A stretch of 64,000 bases of DNA. Origin: Treponema sp. Lineage in GTDB: Bacteria; Spirochaetota; Spirochaetia; Treponematales; Treponemataceae. The stretch covers positions 124,001 through 188,000 of the forward strand of contig JAGBGX010000012.1 of assembly GCA_017935745.1 (NCBI GenBank), given 5' to 3'. Shown here in pieces: positions 54,510 to 63,379 of the stretch. The translations under genes were made by a program, and so were the position numbers. Within the stretch, counting starts at the first letter, position 1, and each line of letters opens with the position of its first letter. The notes below the pieces were generated by a model. The model saw only the letters and a list, made by a program, of their open reading frames with translations, was not told where the DNA came from and searched no databases.

Positions 54510-55727
54510 ATGCCTACTGTAGAAATAACTGCTGAAAGAATGACTCCTGAAGGCGACTGCACCGGACGGGCAGACGGAAGGACAGTCTTTATTCCCTATG
54601 CAGTTCCGGGCGAGCGGATAGAAGCCGAAATAACGCATGAAGAGCACGGAAGATGCAAAGCCAGAATTGCACGGATCCTTGAGCCGTCCCCGTTCAGGAC
54701 GGAGCCGTTCTGCCCCTATTACGGAACATGCGGCGGCTGCACGATGCAGCATATCACGCCTGAATTCCAGCGGAAGCTCAGGGTGCAGACTCTGGAGGAA
54801 TCTTTCTGGCGGGAAGGAATTCAGATTCCTGAAATTCAGGTTGTTTCCGGCCCGGACAAAGGGTACAGGGCGCGGTTCCAGTTCCATGACGGCGGACTGA
54901 TGGGACGGCGCAGCAACGAAATCATCAGCATAGAACGCTGCCCCTGCGCAACAGATGAAATAAACGCCTATCTCGCCGAAATTCCTGCGGAAGAACGTCC
55001 GCGCGGACGGGTGCACGTGTTTGCAAGCAGCATGATCTCTTCAGTTCCGCCAGGATATGCAAAAATCGTAATTGCAGAGCCTGAGGAGACAGCAAAAACA
55101 TTCAGGCGGAAAAAAGGACAGAAATCAGTGCGTCCGCGCTACGAAGGAACTGCGCCGGAATCAGCAAGCGCCTGCTCTGTCCTCATTGCAGGCAGGACAG
55201 TTTCATTTGATATCCGCGGCTTCTTTCAGTCAAACCTGATTGTCCTTGAAAAAGCAGTTCCGCTTATTGCAGGGCACAGCAGCGGGAAAAACCTCCTTGA
55301 CCTGTACGCCGGAGCCGGAACATTCTCCGTATTCCTGTCTGACCAGTTTGAAAGGACAGTTCTTGTGGAGCATAACAAGGGTGCAGTTGTATATGCCGAG
55401 CAGAATATGGCGGGAAAACCGCATGAAAGCTACGGACTCAGCGCAGGCGTATGGGCATCGTACCATGCGGCTCGCTGCGTGCAGTCAAACGGTGCATTTG
55501 ACGCGGCTGTCATCGATCCGCCGAGAAGCGGAATGGAGCCTTCCGTGCGCACATGGCTCTCGCATTCTGGAATTCCGCTGATAAAAAGCATCTCGTGCAG
55601 TCCTGCCGCACACGCGCGGGATGTGAAATTCCTCACACAAGCCGGATACAAAGTGAGACGGCTGCTGCTGCTTGATTTTTACCCTCAGACAGGACACGTA
55701 GAAAGCTTTGCGGAGCTTGAAAAATGA
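54510..55727 (+). CDS. TRAM-domain RNA uracil-5-methyltransferase (TrmA/RlmD family)
   Basis: These enzymes make m5U in rRNA or tRNA. The 405-residue product has a TRAM domain (residues 1-57), a 4Fe-4S motif starting C68-x5-C74-x2-C77 (FCPYYGTCGGCTMQH) with a later Cys near ERCPC, a SAM site LLDLYAGAGTFSVFL, FDAAVIDPPRSG, and the catalytic Cys in SISCSPAAHARD. The presence of the cluster favours an RlmD-like enzyme. The ATG at 54510 fits both homology and promoter position. It overlaps the next gene by four bases. Confidence 0.92.
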   Translation: MPTVEITAERMTPEGDCTGRADGRTVFIPYAVPGERIEAEITHEEHGRCKARIARILEPSPFRTEPFCPYYGTCGGCTMQHITPEFQRKLRVQTLEESFWREGIQIPEIQVVSGPDKGYRARFQFHDGGLMGRRSNEIISIERCPCATDEINAYLAEIPAEERPRGRVHVFASSMISSVPPGYAKIVIAEPEETAKTFRRKKGQKSVRPRYEGTAPESASACSVLIAGRTVSFDIRGFFQSNLIVLEKAVPLIAGHSSGKNLLDLYAGAGTFSVFLSDQFERTVLVEHNKGAVVYAEQNMAGKPHESYGLSAGVWASYHAARCVQSNGAFDAAVIDPPRSGMEPSVRTWLSHSGIPLIKSISCSPAAHARDVKFLTQAGYKVRRLLLLDFYPQTGHVESFAELEK

Positions 55728-57487
55728 CGCGGAAGTCTAAAAAATCATACATCTTAATACTGGTTCTGAACACCATCGCCGCCATCCCTGCCTTTTCGCA
55801 GAAAAATGCGTTTGTCTCAAGGGAAATCGACTTGGCGCAGGAAAAGCCAGCGCAGATTTCTGTCCTGGGAGGAAATGTGCTGTGCCAGCCAGTGCGGACA
55901 AGCTACGGCTACATTGCCGCCGGAGATGCAAAGCAGATATACGGATTTTCCCCGGAAGGAAAGCTCCTGTGGCAGAGAAGCTTTTTCGGAAGGCTCAAGC
56001 CGTTTATAACGGCAGGCCCGGCGGACATGGTGTATGCGGTCACAGACGATTCCCGGCTCGGAATGATGAATTCCTCAGGCCTTATCTTATGGAAAAAAAA
56101 GGCATCGTTCACCATAGAGGATGCCCCGCTGTGCGGCGCGGAAGGAAGGGTCTTTGTCAGGGGAAAAAACAACATTTCCTGCTACGGGCTGAAGGGAATC
56201 CGCAGGTGGACAATTTCAACAGAGCTTCAGGACATTTCCATTCCGCTTGTGCCGCTCAATGACGGCTCGCTGCTTGTGTTTCTCTCGCGGACAGACGGCG
56301 GAAAGTCTGTCGCCAAGCGGATCGATGTGTTTGGAACAGAAAAAGAGGAGATAACATTCACCGGCACTGTGTCTCAGGCGGCTCAGTGCGCAGAGGGAGC
56401 GGTGCTTTCCTTTTCAGACGGAAGCATCGGGCTGTGCGCTGCAAACGAAAAAGGAGCCTATTCCCGGTGGACATGCAGTTCTTCCGCGCCGGGAGGCGCT
56501 GCCCGGCTGCTCTGCGATCCTGTGTCCGGGCTTATGGCAGCTATCGGCAAGGACAGAGTCAGCTACATTGACGTGAAGACAGGAAAGGAAATATCATCAT
56601 TCCCAGTAAAAACGGGCGCAACGGACAGCCTCTACATGGCGCATACGGCGCAAGGGCTTGTCCTGGCAAGCAAGACAGACGCAGCCTGCTATCAGAAAGA
56701 CGGAACTGCCGCATGGAGCGCACGGTTCAATCCGCAGAAACGCTGGAAATTCGTATACGCCTCCGACTCAGGGCACCTCGTGTTCTGCATGTCCGACTGG
56801 ATCCTTGAAGTGTACCAGATGAAGCTGAATTTTTCTTCTATAAAGAATGCGTTCCGTGAGCAGGAGGTGAAAAGCCTTCCCTATTCAGAATCCGCGGTCA
56901 AGTCTTCCGTATTTTCAGGAAACAACATAACAGAACAGCTGGCTTCCCAGATGAAGGCGGGCTTTGAAAGCGGCGGCTTCGGGGAATATGAGGAAGCATG
57001 GATGTCGCTTTTAAAGGGCGAGCTGGACCAGATGTACAGTGACTGGACACAGGGTGAAAGCGCATACCAGAGGGAAATTCCCTGGTTCAAGGCAAACATT
57101 CCCTACTGCCGGCTGTTGCTGGAGCTTGAGGGCCTGAGCGGCGTGTCATTCGGCAGGAGCAGGCTTGCAACGCTTATACGGAGAACAGAAGATCCTTCCC
57201 TGCTGATTCCGCTGATTCAGGCTGCCGCAGAAATTTCATTTGACCCTGACGGAACGTTTCTTTCATCGATTGAATATGTCCTCAAGACAAAAGCCGGCAA
57301 GAACGACAAGGTTCTCCTGGAGCGCATTGCAGACGCAACGTATGAAATATGCCGGTTTATGGGGCGGCCGGCATTCTTCAGAAAAGGTCATGAAATACTG
57401 AACTACATGCTGTACCCTCAGTTTGACAAGGAGACAAAGGAATATGCCCTGCTGATGCTGAACAGGGTGATTGAAGCGGAGCTGTAG
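55724..57487 (+). CDS. Exported PQQ-like beta-propeller protein
   Basis: The 587-residue product has a signal peptide (ILILVLNTIAAIPAFSQ). Residues about 40-370 are repeated propeller blades of the PQQ/WD type: YGFSPEGKLLWQRSFFG, NSSGLILWKKKASF, YGLKGIRRWTIST and YQKDGTAAWSARF. The last 200 residues are helical and HEAT-like (TLIRRTEDPSLLIPLIQAA). No PQQ-binding residues can be confirmed, so it is probably a structural propeller in the periplasm. It overlaps the methyltransferase by four bases and stands just upstream of the P83/100 gene. Confidence 0.8.
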   Translation: MTRKSKKSYILILVLNTIAAIPAFSQKNAFVSREIDLAQEKPAQISVLGGNVLCQPVRTSYGYIAAGDAKQIYGFSPEGKLLWQRSFFGRLKPFITAGPADMVYAVTDDSRLGMMNSSGLILWKKKASFTIEDAPLCGAEGRVFVRGKNNISCYGLKGIRRWTISTELQDISIPLVPLNDGSLLVFLSRTDGGKSVAKRIDVFGTEKEEITFTGTVSQAAQCAEGAVLSFSDGSIGLCAANEKGAYSRWTCSSSAPGGAARLLCDPVSGLMAAIGKDRVSYIDVKTGKEISSFPVKTGATDSLYMAHTAQGLVLASKTDAACYQKDGTAAWSARFNPQKRWKFVYASDSGHLVFCMSDWILEVYQMKLNFSSIKNAFREQEVKSLPYSESAVKSSVFSGNNITEQLASQMKAGFESGGFGEYEEAWMSLLKGELDQMYSDWTQGESAYQREIPWFKANIPYCRLLLELEGLSGVSFGRSRLATLIRRTEDPSLLIPLIQAAAEISFDPDGTFLSSIEYVLKTKAGKNDKVLLERIADATYEICRFMGRPAFFRKGHEILNYMLYPQFDKETKEYALLMLNRVIEAEL

Positions 57488-57498
57488 TAGCTTTTTTA

Positions 57499-57526
57499 TT
57501 GAAAGCGTGATAAAATAAAGTGTTAT
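57499..57526 (+). promoter_or_regulatory. Possible promoter of the P83/100 gene
   Basis: TTGAAA (57499-57504), 16 bases, then TGTTAT (57521-57526). The -10 is weak. Confidence 0.4.
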
Positions 57527-57558
57527 TTTGGAAACAAAACAGCGTTTTCGGAGGAAAT

Positions 57559-59265
57559 ATGAACAGGAAGGTGTTTTTAGCTGCGGCGTTCTTTTACGCA
57601 GGCATTGTTTTTTGCGCTTTTTCGCAGGGCGTAAATGAAGAAGAGCTTAGAAGCACAGGCGGTTTAAACGCAGTTGTCTTTGAAAATTATGAAGGGCCGC
57701 ACTCAGTCATAGAAAGCGCAGCCTCCATCAGCTCCATAGGAACCGGGCTTGGAAATGCGCTGAGGCGCGCCGGAACAGACAGGCCGGGAACTTTCGGGGC
57801 AAATGAAAAATATACAGTCATACATGCTGTTGATGCTTCCGAGACAGGAAAGCTTGACGCAGACATTATCCTTATAAATGCAAATGCGACAGTTGACCAC
57901 ATCAGGAACCTCAGGAGAATCATTGCTTCCTACCTGAGCGCAGCATACGGCTACTCACAGGCTGACGCCTCGACTGTGGCGGCGTTTGTCACTGTCTACA
58001 ACGCGGTTTACCGGCAGAAGATTGACATCTTTGAGTCCAAGTACAAGAAGATTGTCATGCGCAGCCTGTCGCAGGACAAGTGCGGGCTTTCCACAAAATG
58101 GAGCGACTGGGCGGGAAAATCGCAGATTGTCATTCCGCTCGGAGAATATGCAGAAGGCGGACTTTCTTCAGTTGACACATCCGTCATCAGCGACAAGAAT
58201 GTTGTCGATTCAATGAGAGAAGAGGACGACAAGGGAATCGATGAGCGCAAGAACATGGTTGACATAAAGGAGCGCGAGGCTGAAAAGGCCGGCGAAAAGG
58301 CGCAGGAAGCTGCAAAGGAAGCCGCCAAGGACAAGCAGGATCTGGAAAGCCAGAAGCAGGCCCAGAAGCAGGCTGAGCAGAATGCGGCTGAAAAGCAGCA
58401 GCAGGCTGACAAGGCGCAGAAGGAAGCTGACAAGGCACAGGCTGAAGCGAAGAAAGACCCTCAGAACAAGGAAAAGCAGCAGGAAGCAAAGCAGGCTGAA
58501 AAAGAAGCCCAGGCTGCGCAGAAAGAAGCTGACAAGGCACAGGCTGAAGCAGAAGAAGAGCAGAAAAAGACAGAAGAGCAGCAGCAGAAAGCCGATGAGT
58601 CTGCAAAAAAAGCCGAAGAGCAGCAGGCCGCCGCAGACAAAAAGCAGGACGAAGCCCAGAATGAGCGCGCTGAAATTGCAAAGGATCAGCAGGAGCTGCT
58701 TCAGGAGGAGCTTAAGGCTGCTGAAGACGGCACGGTAATCGGACTGAAAGTGGTGAATGAATCTGACTACCTGAGCACACTGGTAAAGGTCAACTCAGCG
58801 ACAGGACAGGTCGTAAAGGAATCCCCGGTAAAGGTAATCCGCGGAAGAACAATCATCCCGGTGCAGGATGCAGTGCTGAGCATTGCAACAGGAGCCGCAT
58901 TCCCCAAGACAACAGGAAGCTCTGTCTTCTATATGGCTATCTGCGGAGAAAACGCAGGGAACGGCGCCATAAAGCTGTGCCTGCTCGATGCATTCAAGAT
59001 GGAAATCCAGAAAGAGTCAGAAGAAACAGTTTCAAGGCATTCTGTCCTTGTTGCAAACGGAAGCAGCTTCTACTGCATTATTCAAGACGGCTCAGGCTGG
59101 GTTGTCGGAAAGTATGACAAGTCGCTCAGCCTGATGCAGAAAAGCGCTGTGGCAGTCAGCGAAAGCACGCCGATTACTGTCACGCAGAAAGGAATCATTG
59201 TGACAAGCGCAAAGGGAATCCCTGTTCTTCTCTCCCTTTCCGACATGTCGCAGATTGAAAAATGA
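57559..59265 (+). CDS. P83/100-family spirochaete protein
   Basis: The family includes the Borrelia P83/100 antigen and, from memory, T. pallidum TP0486. The 568-residue product has a signal peptide (VFLAAAFFYAGIVFCAFSQ), a globular N-terminal domain (about residues 22-215), a long coiled coil rich in A, E, K and Q (about 225-395), and a beta-rich C-terminal domain. Within the coiled coil a 35-bp segment recurs (58414-58448 and 58516-58550). The ATG at 57559 has GGAGG upstream. The cellular role is unknown. Confidence 0.92.
   Translation: MNRKVFLAAAFFYAGIVFCAFSQGVNEEELRSTGGLNAVVFENYEGPHSVIESAASISSIGTGLGNALRRAGTDRPGTFGANEKYTVIHAVDASETGKLDADIILINANATVDHIRNLRRIIASYLSAAYGYSQADASTVAAFVTVYNAVYRQKIDIFESKYKKIVMRSLSQDKCGLSTKWSDWAGKSQIVIPLGEYAEGGLSSVDTSVISDKNVVDSMREEDDKGIDERKNMVDIKEREAEKAGEKAQEAAKEAAKDKQDLESQKQAQKQAEQNAAEKQQQADKAQKEADKAQAEAKKDPQNKEKQQEAKQAEKEAQAAQKEADKAQAEAEEEQKKTEEQQQKADESAKKAEEQQAAADKKQDEAQNERAEIAKDQQELLQEELKAAEDGTVIGLKVVNESDYLSTLVKVNSATGQVVKESPVKVIRGRTIIPVQDAVLSIATGAAFPKTTGSSVFYMAICGENAGNGAIKLCLLDAFKMEIQKESEETVSRHSVLVANGSSFYCIIQDGSGWVVGKYDKSLSLMQKSAVAVSESTPITVTQKGIIVTSAKGIPVLLSLSDMSQIEK
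58414..58550 (+). repeat. Internal direct repeat in the P83/100 coiled coil
   Basis: A 35-bp unit at 58414-58448 recurs at 58516-58550 with one mismatch, 102 bases (34 codons) apart. It encodes AQKEADKAQAEA twice and keeps the reading frame, so slippage would lengthen or shorten the coil in phase. Confidence 0.85.
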
Positions 59266-59334
59266 CAGGGCCATGCATCGGAGCCGTTCATTCCGGCCCG
59301 GTGCTCTCAGGCTCTTTCAGGCAGTATAAATAGC

Positions 59335-60450
59335 ATGAACAATAAAAACACACTGCAAAACATATTCATTTTTTCTCTGTTTGCGCTTCTCTTTGCCCTT
59401 ATCCTGTGCATGATGAAGCCGTTTGCCACAATTCTGCTGTGGACTGTGCTTCTGTACATCCTGATCCGGCCGGTATACATCAAGGCTCTTTCAAAGCTCA
59501 GGCCTTCAGGAAAATTCTTTCAGGCCAAGCGCCATCTGTGCGCCGGAGGCTTCGCAGTCGGAACGCTGCTGCTGATTGCAGCCCCGATTGCCTTTATATG
59601 CATCCAGCTGATTCAGCAGGGAATTTCTTTTCTTCAGCTTGCAGAAACGTATGTCATGCAGAATTCCGAGTCCCTGTTTTCCTCGGAGACGGCGCAAAAG
59701 CTGCTGTCATTTGCCGAGTCGCTGGGAATAACAATCCCGGACGCAGACTTCATTTCAATGAAGAATTCCGTTCTGTCCCTGATCCAGACATACAGCTTCA
59801 AGCTGCTTTATATAGGCAGCGCAGTCGTGAACAAGACCGGCGCATTCCTTGTCTCGCTTCTTTTCGTTGTCTTTGCCCTCTACTTCTGCTTTCTGGACGG
59901 CCCGTACCTCGGCACGCTTATAAAGAAAGCTGTCCCGATAAACCCGGCGCACATGAAAGTCCTGACGCACAAATTTGCAGACATAACAAAGAACCTTTTT
60001 TCAGGGTACATTCTTGTCGCCCTGTACCAGGGAATCGCAGCCTTTGTTATAATGCTCTGCTTCAGGATTCCGGCGGCAATGCTTCTTTCCGTAACACTGA
60101 TGCTTGCTTCCTTTATTCCGCTGTTCGGAGCCGCAGTCGTGTGGCTTCCCGTGGGAATCGCGCTGTGCGTGACAGGCTCTGCCGTAAAGGGAATCATATT
60201 CCTTATTATTTCCGCAGTCTGCATCAGCTTTCTTGACAACTTTCTGCGCCCGTTTTTTCTGAAGGACAGAATCCATGTCCACCCGCTCGTCATTTTCTTT
60301 GCAATCCTCGGCGGAATCAAAGTGTTCGGAATGAACGGACTGATTCTCGGTCCGCTGATTGTCATCCTCTTCTTTACCGTGCTCGATCTGCTTGTTGCAA
60401 AAAATGAAAAGGAAGCAGAGGAAGTCCGCACGAGCGTATCTGAACAGTAG
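59335..60450 (+). CDS. AI-2E-family (PerM/TqsA-like) transporter
   Basis: The 371-residue product has about eight membrane segments. FATILLWTVLLYILIRPVY opens the fold, and GYILVALYQGIAAFVIMLCF, ASFIPLFGAAVVWLPVGIAL and IHVHPLVIFFAILGGIKVFG with GLILGPLIVILFF are the conserved AI-2E segments. Members export small molecules or move sodium/protons; the original autoinducer link applies to only a few. The substrate is not predictable. Confidence 0.92.
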   Translation: MNNKNTLQNIFIFSLFALLFALILCMMKPFATILLWTVLLYILIRPVYIKALSKLRPSGKFFQAKRHLCAGGFAVGTLLLIAAPIAFICIQLIQQGISFLQLAETYVMQNSESLFSSETAQKLLSFAESLGITIPDADFISMKNSVLSLIQTYSFKLLYIGSAVVNKTGAFLVSLLFVVFALYFCFLDGPYLGTLIKKAVPINPAHMKVLTHKFADITKNLFSGYILVALYQGIAAFVIMLCFRIPAAMLLSVTLMLASFIPLFGAAVVWLPVGIALCVTGSAVKGIIFLIISAVCISFLDNFLRPFFLKDRIHVHPLVIFFAILGGIKVFGMNGLILGPLIVILFFTVLDLLVAKNEKEAEEVRTSVSEQ

Positions 60451-60467
60451 GCAGAAGACTGCTCTTA

Positions 60468-60496
60468 TTGCCTAGTCTGCTGCAAGATGATATACT
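60468..60496 (+). promoter_or_regulatory. Promoter of the Wzi-like gene
   Basis: TTGCCT (60468-60473), 17 bases, then TATACT (60491-60496). The predicted start is about 22 bases before the ATG at 60525. Confidence 0.7.
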
Positions 60497-60524
60497 TTCA
60501 AAAGCTTAAAAAAAGGTTTTTGCA

Positions 60525-62231
60525 ATGAAAAAAACAGCTGTCATATTTTTGCTAGTCACGATTTCACTCGTCCATGCCCAGGAGGCGCTCAAGTCCGCGG
60601 AGGAAGAATACTACGACTTTCTCTCGCTCCAGGGAATCACCGTCCGCCCTTCCCTCAACTACCGCACACTCAGCGACTCCGTCTGGAACATCGAGACGGA
60701 GTCGAAGGCCGCCGCGGACGAGAACGGAACTGAAACAACGGAAGAACTGCAGCTTTCCCATCCGTGGCAGGACAACAACCTCGGAACACAGCAGATTCTG
60801 TTCGCGCCGGAGACGGCAGCTGACAATGCATTTATGCGCGGCATTGACCAGAGCATCACGCTCAGAATATACGGCCCGGAATGGTACAACAGCCTCAACA
60901 CCGCTTCTCCCTACGGACAGAACGACGGCGCGCTGTGGCAGGGCAAAGGCTACAACACCAGCCTCACCGCCGGAGCGCGGCTCGAAGGCTACGGGCTTGA
61001 GCTGACATTCAAGCCGCAGGTGAGCTTCAGCCAGAACAGGGAGTTTGATATATTGCCGGGAGTGTACGGAAGCGAGTACTCCTATTTCTGGAAAGGAAAC
61101 ATTGATTTGGTTCAGCGGTACGGAGATTCTTCATTCTGGACGTTCGACTGGGGCGACACGGAAGTCCGCTATACATGGCGCACGCTCACCGCAGGATTCG
61201 GCTTCCAGTCTCCGTGGCTCGGACCGGCATGGCTGAACCCGATGCTAGGCAGCAACAATGCGCCCGCCTACCCCAAGCTTGACATCGGGCTTCGGAAAAC
61301 ACACGTATATCTTCCATGGCTCGGCTGGTATATCGGAGACATTGAAGGACGGGCATGGCTCGGCCGCCTGACAGAATCCGACTACTTTGACAGCAACCCT
61401 GACAATGACCACCGGCAGCTCACCGGGTTTTCGGCCGCCTACTCTCCTTCATTTCTGCCCGGCCTTACAATCGGCGCAAACAAAGTCTGCATAAATGACT
61501 GGCAGAACAAGTCAATAAAGTACCTGAATCCGCTGTACAGCACAAACGGCTCGCAGACAGACGAGGGTATTGATGAAGACCAGAAAATGTCGCTCTTTGC
61601 AGACTGGATTTTCCCGCAGGTCGGTTTTGAAGTGTACGGAGAACTGGGGATTGATGACTATGCAAGCCAAAAGACAGCGAACCCATTCCATACTGCCATT
61701 TACACGGTTGGAGCAAAAAAAGCTCTTTCAATTTCCAAAAAGCATGGAATTTATGGTGAACTTTTATTTGAATGGAATAACTTTGAAATGTCCCAGGACT
61801 TTCAGCTCAACTGGCATTACATGGGCTATTACGCACACGGAAGCATCGCACAGGGATACACGCAGAACGGCCAGATTTTAGGCGCAGGCGGCGGATATTT
61901 CGGCAACAGCCAGTTTTTGGGATTCAAGGTATATTATCCAAAAGGAAACGTAATGGTTTTCTTTCTCAGAAACCGTCCAGACATAAATTTCATATACAAC
62001 ATAGGACTAGACACAACAATGGATGACTGGATCGGAGAAGACCATCACAGCAAATGGGCTTGCAACAAAACCTACAAAGTATTTGGAATAAGCGCGGTGT
62101 ATTGGGCAACAAAGTCCCTGCAGATTTGTGGAGAATTTGACAATGTGTTTATAAACTTTCCATATTACAGCAAGGAAGATATTGGGGAAAAGAATTATCG
62201 CTTCTGCCTGGAACTAAAATACAATTTCTGA
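60525..62231 (+). CDS. Wzi-like outer membrane capsule-assembly family protein
   Basis: The 568-residue product has a signal peptide (VIFLLVTISLVHA-Q). SPWLGPAWLNPMLGSNNAPAYP near residues 228-250 matches the Wzi-type signature around a conserved SNNAP. Alternating aromatic strands follow and the protein ends with a C-terminal Phe (ELKYNF), as in outer-membrane barrels. Wzi is a surface lectin that holds capsule; that role here is inferred. The first two thirds are GC-rich, but from about 61710 to the end codons become AT-rich, which suggests a recombined 3' part. Confidence 0.75.
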   Translation: MKKTAVIFLLVTISLVHAQEALKSAEEEYYDFLSLQGITVRPSLNYRTLSDSVWNIETESKAAADENGTETTEELQLSHPWQDNNLGTQQILFAPETAADNAFMRGIDQSITLRIYGPEWYNSLNTASPYGQNDGALWQGKGYNTSLTAGARLEGYGLELTFKPQVSFSQNREFDILPGVYGSEYSYFWKGNIDLVQRYGDSSFWTFDWGDTEVRYTWRTLTAGFGFQSPWLGPAWLNPMLGSNNAPAYPKLDIGLRKTHVYLPWLGWYIGDIEGRAWLGRLTESDYFDSNPDNDHRQLTGFSAAYSPSFLPGLTIGANKVCINDWQNKSIKYLNPLYSTNGSQTDEGIDEDQKMSLFADWIFPQVGFEVYGELGIDDYASQKTANPFHTAIYTVGAKKALSISKKHGIYGELLFEWNNFEMSQDFQLNWHYMGYYAHGSIAQGYTQNGQILGAGGGYFGNSQFLGFKVYYPKGNVMVFFLRNRPDINFIYNIGLDTTMDDWIGEDHHSKWACNKTYKVFGISAVYWATKSLQICGEFDNVFINFPYYSKEDIGEKNYRFCLELKYNF

Positions 62232-62253
62232 CAAAACGTTTTTCTTTGCACCC

Positions 62254-62674
62254 TTATACAACAATGAACTGCCAGATATTGTTAACAAGACCTTTCTTAA
62301 AGAAACGGTTTTTTATTAGAAAGCAGATACGAAAAAGTTTGTTTTTTTCAGAAAGCGAAACAAAGCCATTCATGATTTTCTGCTCCCTTTTTGAAAGCAT
62401 ATCGTTGAAATAGTCGGCAAAAAATTCCGCATATAACTGCTTGCGGATGAAGTCTTTTTTCAGCACCTTGTATGATTCTTTGTACCGTGAAAACGAAATA
62501 CCTTTCTTTATCATCTGTTTCAGAGTCCGCTTTTTAGCAATTCCTCCAGAAGTATTGCTTTCATGCTGGCGGTAAAGCAATGTCGGAACATCAATAAAAT
62601 ACATCCTGCCAAAAAATACGGCGATGTGCGCAACAAAAATATCATGCATCTCTATTTTGTCTCTGTTCTTTGCG
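62254..62674 (-). pseudogene. Decapitated family-2 glycosyltransferase (C-terminal fragment)
   Basis: About 139 codons remain, AT-rich and ending with TAA at 62254. DKIEMHDIFVAHIAVFFG and LLYRQHESNTSGG are the C-terminal signatures of GT2-type rhamnosyl/galactosyl transferases; the GT-A nucleotide-binding half is gone. An ATG occurs at 62649, but homology-like sequence (AAKNRDKIE) continues upstream of it to about 62674, where it meets the recombinase fragment. No start signal is present, so it is probably dead. Confidence 0.8.
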
Positions 62675-63032
62675 GCAGTGGAAGACCGTCACGCAGGAAA
62701 AGGGGGCGGACATCGTGGTTCTTGACATGCCGCTCCTCGACACGAGAAACCGGCACGACCTGCTCGGAACGCTCATCAGCGACCTTGTTCTCACGATTCT
62801 CAGCTATGTCGCAGAGACCGAGCGCACGTTCATCAGGACAAGGCAGGCGGAAGGAATCGACGCGGCACGGAGGCGAGGCGTTCGGTTCGGACGGCCGAAG
62901 CTGATTCTTCCGGAAAACTTTCAGGCTGAAAAATCACGGTACGAATCGGGAGAAATCACGCTTTCCCATGCCGCCCGGAACTGCGGAATGAGCCGCACCA
63001 CCTTCTGGGAAAAGGCGCGAGAACAAATATGA
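62670..63032 (+). pseudogene. Serine recombinase (resolvase/invertase), N-terminally truncated
   Basis: The 120 residues match the second half of Tn3-type resolvases: GADIVVLDMPLLDTR, LSYVAETERTFIRTRQAEGI, ARRRGVRFGRPK, and a helix-turn-helix end (SHAARNCGMSRTTFWEK). The first ~60 residues with the catalytic serine are missing, so no recombination activity is expected. The only start is a TTG at the break. Codons are GC-rich, in contrast to the glycosyltransferase fragment next to it. Its 3' end is repeated at 63673. Confidence 0.85.
62984..63025 (+). repeat. Direct repeat flanking brnTA, left copy
   Basis: This 42-bp segment of the recombinase 3' end (encodes GMSRTTFWEKARE) recurs at 63673-63714 with a single A/G difference. 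Confidence 0.93.
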
Positions 63033-63052
63033 GAGCTTTTTGTTGTTTCAAT

Positions 63053-63081
63053 TTGACATAATTTTATGTACATTATATTAT
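63053..63081 (+). promoter_or_regulatory. Promoter and likely operator of brnTA
   Basis: TTGACA (63053-63058), 17 bases, then TATTAT (63076-63081). The spacer contains the palindrome ATGTACAT (63066-63073) within an AT-rich imperfect inverted repeat, a plausible BrnA binding site. Confidence 0.8.
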
Positions 63082-63097
63082 ATACACAAGAGGCTTT

Positions 63098-63379
63098 ATG
63101 ACATTTGAGTGGGACAACGTAAAGAACGAGAAGAATATAAGGAAGCACAAAATTCCATTCGATATCGCAGTCCGTGTCTTTGCTGATAAAAAGCGGATTG
63201 AAAAATGGGATTCAAAGCATTCTACAGCGGAAGAGGACAGGTTCTTTACCATCGGCATGGTCAGCGATTTGCTGTTTGTCGTTTTTACCGAAAGAAAAGA
63301 GAATATCAGGATAATTTCCGCAAGATACGCAAATCAGGAGGAAACGCATGAGTACTACAGTAACTATGACGCTCGATGA
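63098..63379 (+). CDS. brnT: BrnT-family ribonuclease toxin
   Basis: BrnT is a RelE-like RNase that stops translation when free. The 93-residue product has the family pattern: FEWDNVKNEKNIRKHKI, FDIAVRVFAD, RFFTIGMV, LLFVVFTERKENIRIISARYA. Catalytic-type residues (His/Arg in RKH and IISAR) are kept. AGAGG precedes the ATG. It overlaps brnA by 32 bases, the usual toxin-first order of type II brn loci. Confidence 0.93.
   Translation: MTFEWDNVKNEKNIRKHKIPFDIAVRVFADKKRIEKWDSKHSTAEEDRFFTIGMVSDLLFVVFTERKENIRIISARYANQEETHEYYSNYDAR

Noticed and set aside
58187..58681. 164-residue minus-strand frame rich in Leu, Gln and Pro
   Set aside because: It is the antisense shadow of the Lys/Gln/Ala coiled coil of the P83/100 gene.
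58261..58700. Possible tandem-repeat array in the coiled-coil region
   Set aside because: Apart from one 35-bp duplication the similarity is low-complexity A/E/K/Q coding, not a regular array.
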